Below are positions 1 to 5,082 of a stretch of DNA of 5,543 nt, in pieces. A program made the translations under genes and the position numbers. The notes beneath the pieces are model-generated. The model was given only the letters and a program-made list of their open reading frames with translations. It was not told the origin of the DNA and made no database searches. Location: assembly GCA_016735415.1 (NCBI GenBank), contig JAERRP010000345.1:1-5543 (forward strand), written 5' to 3'. This DNA comes from Desulfobacterales bacterium. Its GTDB lineage: Bacteria > Desulfobacterota > Desulfobacteria > Desulfobacterales > UBA5852. Position 1 is the stretch's first letter. Each line of letters starts with the position of its first letter.

Positions 1-201
1 AATGAGCAGGTAACATGCTGTCGGTAAGGAAGCGCGAGAAAGGCTGTGAGCCTCACTGTTTGAAAGCGTGGCCTAAAAAAATAATGGAAACAGATTTAAT
101 CAAAATGAAGATTGTCAAAATCGGATATATTTCACTGCCAAGAAGCGTATCGAATCTCTACCGTAAATAATATCAATAGCTACATGTAGGGGGCGTACCA
201 A
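1..201. other. AT-rich leader upstream of the aminotransferase gene, no supported CDS
   Basis: All three forward frames meet a stop codon within the first 27 bases, so any gene upstream on this strand ends at or before the left edge. Bases 41-56 carry two overlapping small dyads: AGGCT-GTG-AGCCT (41-53) and GTGAG-C-CTCAC (46-56). From about 75 to 180 the sequence turns AT-rich, as expected of a promoter. A -10-like TAATAT lies at 168-173 but has no matching -35 element 16-18 bases upstream, so I do not call a sigma-70 promoter. I saw no riboswitch signature that I recognise. Confidence 0.5.
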
Positions 202-1464
202 ATGGGTGTGGTAACCAACCAGGGACTAGTTGATCGCAGAAAAGCAGCCATCACGACAGCCGTCGGCAACGCTTCCCTTAAATTTATGGAATCGGGTCAG
301 GGGGCCTTGCTCTACGATGTTGAAGGTCGCGAATATATCGATTTTGCAGGCGGAATTGGTGCCATGAATGTCGGCCATAGTCATCCGAAAGTCGTGGCCG
401 CCATCAAGGAACAGGCCGAAAAATTCACCCATTGCTGTTTTATGGTAAATCCCTATGAAACGGCCGTCACCCTGGCTGAAAGGTTGTGCCGTCTGACCCC
501 TGGTGATTTTCATAAAAAAGTGGTTTTTCTAAATAGCGGTTCAGAGGCGGTGGAAAATGCCGTGAAGGTCGCCCGCTATGCCACGAAGCGACAGGCAATT
601 GTCGTTTTCGACAACGGTTACCATGGCCGCACCCTGCTGACCATGACGATGACCACAAAGGTCAGGCCTTTCAAGCTCGGGTTTGGACCTTTTGCCCCCG
701 AGATTTACCGCGTCTCCTTTGGCGACCCGAAAGCACTTCATGATTTCTTCCGGACACACATCAACGCTGAAGCCGTTGCAGCGGTGGTGGCCGAACCGAT
801 TCAAGGCGAAGGCGGGTTTATCGCGCCGCCCCCGGACTACTTCCCGGAGTTGGCCAAGATCTGCCGCGAAAACGGTATATTGCTGATCATGGATGAAATC
901 CAAAGCGGTATGGGACGAACCGGCAAAATGTTTGCTTCGGAAAACTGGGGCATCGAACCCGACATGATGGTGATCGGCAAGAGCCTGGCGGCAGGCATGC
1001 CGATTGCGGCGGTCGTCGGCAAGGCCGAGTTGATGGACAGCGTCCATGCCGGCGGACTTGGCGGCACCTACGGCGCTAACCCTGTGGCCTGCGCCGCTGC
1101 ACTGGCTGTGCTCAATGTTTTCGAAACGGAGGGTTTGCTGGAAAAATCTGTGGCCTTGGGCCAAAAGCTCGAGGCGCAGTTCCAATCCTGGCAGGAAAAA
1201 TTCACCATGGTTGGCGGATTGCGTGGCCTGGGGGCCATGCGGGGCTTCGAGTTCGTCAAGGGGCCGGACAAGACAGCGGCCACAGATGAGGCCATGAAAC
1301 TGGCCGCCGATTGCAACGAGAATGGCCTGGTGCTCCTGGTAACGGGCATTTATGGAAATGTCGTTCGCTGCCTGGCGCCTTTGGTCATAACCGATAATCA
1401 ACTCGCAAAGGGGTTCTCAATTCTGGAAGCCGGATTGAAAAAAATTCATGCTGAATCGCATTGA
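202..1464 (+). CDS. gabT: Class III PLP-dependent aminotransferase, 4-aminobutyrate (GABA) aminotransferase type
   Basis: The product is a cytosolic, fold-type I pyridoxal-phosphate transaminase. It is predicted to move the terminal amino group of GABA (or a related omega-amino acid such as 5-aminovalerate) to 2-oxoglutarate, giving the semialdehyde and glutamate. At 420 residues it has full family length. Visible sites are the phosphate-binding GSE at 112-114, YHGRT at 140-144 (R143, GabT Arg141 equivalent), EPIQGEGG at 198-205 (E203, gating Glu), DEIQSG at 231-236 (D231 contacts the PLP ring nitrogen), the Schiff-base lysine K260 in GKSLAAG, GGLGGTY at 284-290, and R389 in NVVRCLAPL, the carboxylate-binding Arg. 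AGGGGG at 188-193, 8 bases upstream, supports this ATG, and the N-terminus aligns with E. coli GabT. The gene ends with tandem in-frame stops, TGA TAG. It is monocistronic here and convergent with nrdDG, and no succinate-semialdehyde dehydrogenase is adjacent. Acetylornithine aminotransferase is less likely because of the GGLGGTY segment; the exact substrate is inferred. Confidence 0.9.
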   Translation: MGVVTNQGLVDRRKAAITTAVGNASLKFMESGQGALLYDVEGREYIDFAGGIGAMNVGHSHPKVVAAIKEQAEKFTHCCFMVNPYETAVTLAERLCRLTPGDFHKKVVFLNSGSEAVENAVKVARYATKRQAIVVFDNGYHGRTLLTMTMTTKVRPFKLGFGPFAPEIYRVSFGDPKALHDFFRTHINAEAVAAVVAEPIQGEGGFIAPPPDYFPELAKICRENGILLIMDEIQSGMGRTGKMFASENWGIEPDMMVIGKSLAAGMPIAAVVGKAELMDSVHAGGLGGTYGANPVACAAALAVLNVFETEGLLEKSVALGQKLEAQFQSWQEKFTMVGGLRGLGAMRGFEFVKGPDKTAATDEAMKLAADCNENGLVLLVTGIYGNVVRCLAPLVITDNQLAKGFSILEAGLKKIHAESH

Positions 1465-1538
1465 TAGCTGAAAGGACAGGGGTCGCAAGGATCCCGTCTT
1501 CGAGCGCCCCTCCCGCACCACCGGCCATACGGGTCACG

Positions 1539-1560
1539 TATCCGGCGCTCCGGCCGGATA
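1539..1560. repeat. 8-bp inverted repeat with 6-base loop
   Basis: TATCCGGC (1539-1546) and GCCGGATA (1553-1560) are perfect reverse complements around the loop GCTCCG. The hairpin lies 75 bases after the aminotransferase stop. No T-run follows on either strand, so it is not a standard intrinsic terminator; a role in protecting or folding the 3' end of the mRNA is possible but unproven. Confidence 0.5.
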
Positions 1561-1634
1561 GACCGTTCGATTCCCAATTCGACCGGTTCTTGTGGCGAAG
1601 CCTGTAAATCCACGGGTTAAAAAACAGGAGGGCG

Positions 1635-1678
1635 CTTTTATCCGCCTGTCGGAGGGCCCTCTGACAGGCGGATAAAGG
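1635..1678. repeat. 44-bp near-perfect palindrome
   Basis: The arms TTTATCCGCCTGTC (1637-1650) and GACAGGCGGATAAA (1663-1676) are a perfect 14-bp match. The centre, GGAGGGCCCTCT, continues the symmetry apart from one G/T pair, so there is essentially no loop. Outward, one T/G wobble and one C-G pair extend it to 1635-1678. The arms end in T-rich (left) and A-rich (right) sequence, the opposite of an intrinsic terminator. It could be a cruciform-type element, a remnant of a small mobile repeat, or an mRNA 3'-end stabiliser; the function is unknown. Confidence 0.75.
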
Positions 1679-1679
1679 A

Positions 1680-1713
1680 ACGGCCCGGGGGGTACCCGGG
1701 CCGTCTATTTTCT
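1680..1713 (+). terminator. Intrinsic terminator hairpin between convergent genes
   Basis: ACGGCCCGGG (1680-1689) and CCCGGGCCGT (1695-1704) form a perfect 10-bp, very GC-rich stem around a 5-base loop (GGGTA), followed on the plus strand by CTATTTTCT. This is the best terminator for plus-strand transcription, although it lies about 215 bases beyond the aminotransferase stop. Read on the minus strand the same stem is followed by TTCCTTTAT, a weaker U-rich tract, so it may also end the nrdDG transcript 77 bases past the nrdG stop. A bidirectional role between facing genes is therefore likely. Confidence 0.65.
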
Positions 1714-1780
1714 GACGATTCGAGATTCACTTCAGGTAGCGCTTGAGCGGTCGGTGTCGGATCAGATCGGCAGGAGCAAC

Positions 1781-2506
1781 CTACCCGCGGAGAACACAGC
1801 ATTCAACCATCGGTTCAGCAATCGCTTTCAGGTTCAGGAGCTCGTCATCGTCAAAATGATCGTTCCTCCGGGATCCGCAGTCTGGATCAAGGGTTTCCTT
1901 AGCATAAAATTTCTGAATTGCATAGACCCTGGCGCCCTTGATCAGGGCGGCAATCCGTGTCATCACCGGGGGCGAAATCAATGGCCGGACACATGTGGTC
2001 CGGAACTCGTAATCCACACCGGACGCCATAATCAAGTCGATGCTGGCGCGGATCCTGGCCGCAATCTTGATGTGGCCGGTCATGGTGGCATAGGTTTCCA
2101 TGTCGGTTTTAATATCCATGGCGATGTAATCGACCAGGCGGCTGGCGATCAAATCCCTGAGGACCTCCGGGCGGCTGCCGTTGGTATCCAGCTTGAGTGG
2201 GTAGCCCATCGACCGAATGCTTTCGCAAAATCTCATTAATCCCGGCTGCAGGGTCGGCTCCCCGCCTGTGATGACCACGCCGTCAAGCATCCCCCGCCGG
2301 GCCTCGAGATAGTCCCGCAGCGTCTCCGCCGCCACAGCGCCGGCGGCGGCGCCCTTCGCCAGATCCGGATTGTGGCAGTAAGGGCAGCGAAAGTTGCAGC
2401 CGTTTAGAAAAACAACGGCACTGACACGGCCGGGAAAATCCACCAGGGATACTTTGTGAAGTCCCCCGATATCGATTGCAGCGCCTGGCATTGCCGTGTC
2501 ACCCAT
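1781..2506 (-). CDS. nrdG: Anaerobic ribonucleoside-triphosphate reductase activating protein (radical SAM activase)
   Basis: This 241-residue radical SAM enzyme is predicted to reductively cleave S-adenosylmethionine at a [4Fe-4S] cluster and generate the glycyl radical on NrdD. Visible features are the opening IGGLHKVSLVDFPG (about 13-26), the cluster motif CNFRCPYC with C37, C41 and C44 (CxxxCxxC), the SAM-binding GGEP at 81-84, DTNG at 107-110, DIK at 131-133, and a C-terminal QKFYAKETLDP segment typical of the NrdG2-type activases. The protein closes in VLRG, a usual end for the family as I recall it. The gene starts 3 bases after the nrdD stop, so the two are almost certainly co-transcribed and translationally coupled. 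The start is uncertain: the ATG at 2504-2506 has only a weak AGGCG upstream, whereas the in-frame ATG at 2489-2491 (Met6) has GGGTGA at good spacing and gives a more family-like N-terminus. Confidence 0.92.
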   Translation of the reverse strand: MGDTAMPGAAIDIGGLHKVSLVDFPGRVSAVVFLNGCNFRCPYCHNPDLAKGAAAGAVAAETLRDYLEARRGMLDGVVITGGEPTLQPGLMRFCESIRSMGYPLKLDTNGSRPEVLRDLIASRLVDYIAMDIKTDMETYATMTGHIKIAARIRASIDLIMASGVDYEFRTTCVRPLISPPVMTRIAALIKGARVYAIQKFYAKETLDPDCGSRRNDHFDDDELLNLKAIAEPMVECCVLRG

Positions 2507-2509
2507 GAT

Positions 2510-4696
2510 TCAGGACGCCTGGCGGGTTTTGGTGCCCGAAACCGGCCCGGCGTCTGCCCGCATATGGATTTTAACGGGTGTTGCCGCAAGGTTGTCTTTG
2601 GATACCGCCGGCCACTGAAACGTTGTCCGGCGTTTAAACTCAGCCCGTTTGCCATCGTTCCACTGGCGTACGGGGCGCAAATAGCCCACAATGCGGGAAT
2701 AGACCTCGGTTTTCTCCTGGCAGTGCGGGCATTCCGGCTGCTCGCCCTTCAAATAACCGTGGGAAGGACAAACGCTGAAGGTCGGGCTCAAAGTGAAGTA
2801 GGGCAGCTTGAAATTGCTTGCCACCTTGCGTACCAAGGACTTTACGGCCTTGACATCATCCACCAGTTCACCCAGGAAAAGGTGCTGGACGGTACCACCG
2901 GTATACCGGGTCTGGAGCTCGTCCTGCAGCATCAGGGTTGCAAACAGATCATCGCTGTAATTGACCGGGAGTTGGGTCGAATTGGTATAATAGGGTGCCG
3001 CCCCCTCCCGGTAATCCAATTCGTTGGCGCAGATGATGCCGGGATATTTTCGCTTGTCCAGCAGGCACAAACGATAGGATGTGCCTTCGGCGGGGGTCGC
3101 TTCGAGATTGAACATCTCGTCACTTTCCACCTGGATATCGGTAATCGTATCGCGAAGCCGATCCATCACACCAAGGGCAAATTCTCTCCCGACCGTACTG
3201 CCGATGTCATGGCCCATGAAGTTCAGGCAGGCTTCGTTCATTCCCAGGATACCGATGGTGGAAAAATGGTTTTTCCAGAAACAGCCACTGGCGGCTTTGA
3301 CTGCCCGCAGATAGAATGTGGCGTAGGGATAGAGAATGCGGTTGGTAAAATACTCCAGCACCTTGCGTTTGATTATCAGGCTGTCACGCGCCAGAAGAGC
3401 CAGTTTTTCGAGCCGCTCGAAAAATTCAGCCTCGTCCCGGGCCAGATAACCGATCCTGGGCAGGTTGATGGTGACGACCCCGATCGATCCGGTAAGCGGG
3501 TTGGCGCCAAAAAGCCCACCACCCCGTTTCCGCAGTTCACGGTTGTCGAGGCGCAGGCGGCAGCACATGGAACGGGCGTCGTCGGGCGACATGTCCGAAT
3601 TGACGAAATTGGAAAAATAGGGAATGCCGTACTTTCCCGTCATCCGCCAGATAGGCTCCAGTTCCGGATTGTCCCAGTCGAATGCCGCCGTGATATTATA
3701 GGTCGGAATCGGAAAAGTGAAGACACGCCCCGCCGCATCGCCTTCCATCATCACCTCGGCAAAGGCGCGGTTGATCATGTTCATCTCGGTTTGAAACTGG
3801 GCGTAGGTGAGATCCTGGGGCTCGCCCCCCACGATGACCGGCTGGTTCTGGAAGATCTCCGGGACGCCCAGGTCCATGGTGATATTCGTAAACGGCGTCT
3901 GGAATCCGACCCGGGTGGGGATGTTGATGTTGAAAATGAACTCCTGAAGCGCTTGTTTGACTTCCTTATAATCCAGCCGGTCATATCGTACGAACGGTGC
4001 CAGCAGGGTGTCGAAATTGGAAAGGGCCTGGGCACCGGCAGCCTCGCCCTGGAGGGTATAGAAAAAGTTGACGATCTGCCCCAGGGCCGATCGCAGATGC
4101 CGCGGCGGCGCACTTTCCACTTTGCCTTCGACCCCTTTGAAGCCCTGCAGCAGCAGATCCTGCAGGTCCCAGCCCATGCAGTAAACGGACAGCAGGTTCA
4201 GGTCGTGAATATGGAAATCCCCCCCCCGGTGGGCCTGGCGAATCTCGGGGGGATAGATTCGGTTCAACCAGTACTCGCTGGTGACGTCTGAAGCGATGTA
4301 GTTGTTGAGACCCTGGAGCGAGTAGCACATGTTACTGTTTTCTTTGATTTTCCAATCAAGTTTTTGAATGTAGTGCTCCACCAGGTCCACATTGGCCTGG
4401 GCGGCCATCTGGCGAATCTGGGCATGCTGTTCGCGGTAAATGATATAGGCTTTGGCGGTTCGGTAGTAGGGCGAATCCAGCAGGACCCGTTCGACAATAT
4501 CCTGGATTTCCTCAACGCCCGGCTGGGCACCCAGCCTCAGGTCGTGCGCCAGGGTAAGAACCCGCAGGGTCAGTTTTTTGGCCTCCCGGCGGCTGAATTC
4601 ACCCGTGGCCGCGCCGGCTTTGGCAATGGCCTGGGTAATTTTGGACGAATCAAAGGCCACAACACGGCCGTCTCTTTTCAAAATCATTTCAAACAT
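2510..4696 (-). CDS. nrdD: Anaerobic (class III) ribonucleoside-triphosphate reductase, large glycyl-radical subunit
   Basis: NrdD reduces ribonucleoside triphosphates to 2'-deoxyribonucleotides without oxygen, using a glycyl radical installed by NrdG. The 728-residue protein has an N-terminal ATP cone (about 3-92, starting MILKRDGRVVAFD), the dATP/ATP allosteric switch. The catalytic barrel follows, with a tandem cysteine pair C378-C379 in RSMCCRLRLD and the conserved stretch KRGGGLFGANPLTGSIGVV (390-408). Near the end are zinc-site candidates C643, C656 and C659, then RIVGYLRPV, in which G671 is the predicted glycyl-radical residue. The family core ends at about residue 693; some 35 further residues (QWPAVSKD...) form a tail without recognisable motifs. 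AGGAG at 4704-4708, 7 bases upstream, fixes the ATG. The tandem cysteines and overall style suggest the Thermotoga-like NrdD2 subtype, which would use a thioredoxin-type reductant rather than formate; this is inference. Confidence 0.95.
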   Translation of the reverse strand: MFEMILKRDGRVVAFDSSKITQAIAKAGAATGEFSRREAKKLTLRVLTLAHDLRLGAQPGVEEIQDIVERVLLDSPYYRTAKAYIIYREQHAQIRQMAAQANVDLVEHYIQKLDWKIKENSNMCYSLQGLNNYIASDVTSEYWLNRIYPPEIRQAHRGGDFHIHDLNLLSVYCMGWDLQDLLLQGFKGVEGKVESAPPRHLRSALGQIVNFFYTLQGEAAGAQALSNFDTLLAPFVRYDRLDYKEVKQALQEFIFNINIPTRVGFQTPFTNITMDLGVPEIFQNQPVIVGGEPQDLTYAQFQTEMNMINRAFAEVMMEGDAAGRVFTFPIPTYNITAAFDWDNPELEPIWRMTGKYGIPYFSNFVNSDMSPDDARSMCCRLRLDNRELRKRGGGLFGANPLTGSIGVVTINLPRIGYLARDEAEFFERLEKLALLARDSLIIKRKVLEYFTNRILYPYATFYLRAVKAASGCFWKNHFSTIGILGMNEACLNFMGHDIGSTVGREFALGVMDRLRDTITDIQVESDEMFNLEATPAEGTSYRLCLLDKRKYPGIICANELDYREGAAPYYTNSTQLPVNYSDDLFATLMLQDELQTRYTGGTVQHLFLGELVDDVKAVKSLVRKVASNFKLPYFTLSPTFSVCPSHGYLKGEQPECPHCQEKTEVYSRIVGYLRPVRQWNDGKRAEFKRRTTFQWPAVSKDNLAATPVKIHMRADAGPVSGTKTRQAS

Positions 4697-4925
4697 ATCA
4701 ACTCTCCTGACGGGGCGCGTCCGATGCCACGATAAACCGACAATGGATCCGTACGGATCAAGTGATCTGAAAACACGCGTCCGGCATTCTGCAATCCGGA
4801 CCGTGAAACGAAGCCATCTGTTCGCTTCGGATCAACCAGAGACACAAATCCATCGGCCGTAGCGCTTCAAATCGGGGGATGAGCACAAGTTGGGAAGTAA
4901 TCAATCCAGCATATGGATAATTCAG
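4697..4925 (-). other. Long, hairpin-rich 5' leader of nrdDG
   Basis: If transcription starts just downstream of the candidate promoter, the nrdD mRNA has an untranslated leader of roughly 220 bases. It contains GTCCGG...CCGGAC (4779-4784 / 4796-4801), whose stem extends inward by ATT/AAT past a bulged C to a CTGC loop. It also has CGAAGC...GCTTCG (4809-4814 / 4824-4829, 9-base loop) and a perfect 14-bp palindrome GATCCGTACGGATC (4746-4759). The last of these overlaps an alternative dyad GATCA-AG-TGATC (4756-4767). No cobalamin-riboswitch box or other known riboswitch signature is apparent, and no T-run follows any hairpin in the direction of transcription, so attenuation is not evident. I see no small gene that I can support. 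Confidence 0.45.
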
Positions 4926-4954
4926 CCACTACCCAATATATTGTGGTTTGTCAA
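4926..4954 (-). promoter_or_regulatory. Candidate sigma-70 promoter for nrdDG
   Basis: On the minus strand a perfect -35 hexamer TTGACA (4954-4949) is followed after 17 bases by TAGTGG (4931-4926), a poor -10 element (3 of 6 consensus matches). The spacer is occupied by an NrdR box and the second box lies just upstream of the -35, a layout that suits repression by NrdR. The weak -10 leaves the exact start site open. Confidence 0.35.
4931..4946. promoter_or_regulatory. NrdR box 1 (promoter-proximal)
   Basis: ACCCAATATATTGTGG matches the known NrdR operator consensus ACACWATATATWGTGT at 14 of 16 positions, including the complete palindromic core. NrdR is the zinc-finger/ATP-cone repressor of ribonucleotide reductase genes and senses dATP/ATP. 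The box sits between the candidate -35 and -10 elements of nrdDG. The nrdR gene itself is not in the window. Confidence 0.85.
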
Positions 4955-4962
4955 ACAATTTT

Positions 4963-4978
4963 TGACTATATATTGTAG
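4963..4978. promoter_or_regulatory. NrdR box 2 (promoter-distal)
   Basis: TGACTATATATTGTAG carries the NrdR core CTATATATTGT; mismatches to the consensus lie only in the outer positions. It starts 32 bp from box 1, about three helical turns, the spacing characteristic of NrdR operator pairs, so both boxes face the same side of the helix. The nearest gene reading away from the pair is nrdD, about 235 bp away. Confidence 0.85.
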
Positions 4979-4988
4979 GTATATTTTT

Positions 4989-5023
4989 CCGGGCCGACAT
5001 GCTGCCCAACCGTTTCGGCCCGG
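4989..5023. repeat. 9-bp inverted repeat downstream of the chaN-like gene
   Basis: CCGGGCCGA (4989-4997) and TCGGCCCGG (5015-5023) are perfect complements around a 17-base loop. It lies 60-94 bases past the stop of the chaN-like gene, where a terminator is expected. However, on the minus strand the stem is followed by AAAAATA rather than a T-run, and on the plus strand the TTTTT comes before the stem. It could be a U-tract-independent terminator or an insulating hairpin for the nrdDG control region; the function is not settled. Confidence 0.5.
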
Positions 5024-5082
5024 ATCGACCGATTGCTGTGGATCAACCGATCCTTCAGATGGCAGGTGGGGAGGGTGGGTTT

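Larger units (their letters stand above)
1465..1780. other. Convergent intergenic region between the aminotransferase gene and nrdG
   Basis: This stretch of about 316 bases lies between two gene 3' ends. It holds three separate inverted repeats (1539-1560, 1635-1678, 1680-1704) and a run of six A at 1619-1624, which reads as T6 on the minus strand. I find no convincing protein gene and no tRNA. The segment GTTCGATTCCC near 1564 resembles a tRNA T-loop, but its flanks cannot pair. On the minus strand the nrdG frame stays open for 17 codons past its TAG stop, to a TGA at 1727-1729. Confidence 0.6.

Noticed and set aside
541..1401. 286-codon open frame on the minus strand inside the aminotransferase gene
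   Set aside because: It is antisense to a gene with all class III aminotransferase catalytic residues; its His/Arg-rich translation looks like a frame shadow.
1561..1585. tRNA fragment or attachment-site remnant (GTTCGATTCCC resembles a T-loop)
   Set aside because: The five bases on each side of the loop cannot form a T-stem, and no acceptor or anticodon arm is nearby.
1754..2239. 161-codon open frame on the plus strand opposite nrdG
   Set aside because: It overlaps the antisense strand of the radical SAM activase, has no recognisable domain, and I saw no convincing ribosome binding site.
2456..4291. 611-codon open frame on the plus strand opposite nrdD
   Set aside because: It lies fully antisense to the clearly identified nrdD (and slightly nrdG). 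Its translation is not recognisable as any family, and long mirror frames are common opposite GC-rich coding sequence.
4697..4925. Cobalamin riboswitch upstream of nrdD
   Set aside because: No B12-box-like conserved sequence is present on the transcript strand; the hairpins do not match the known architecture.
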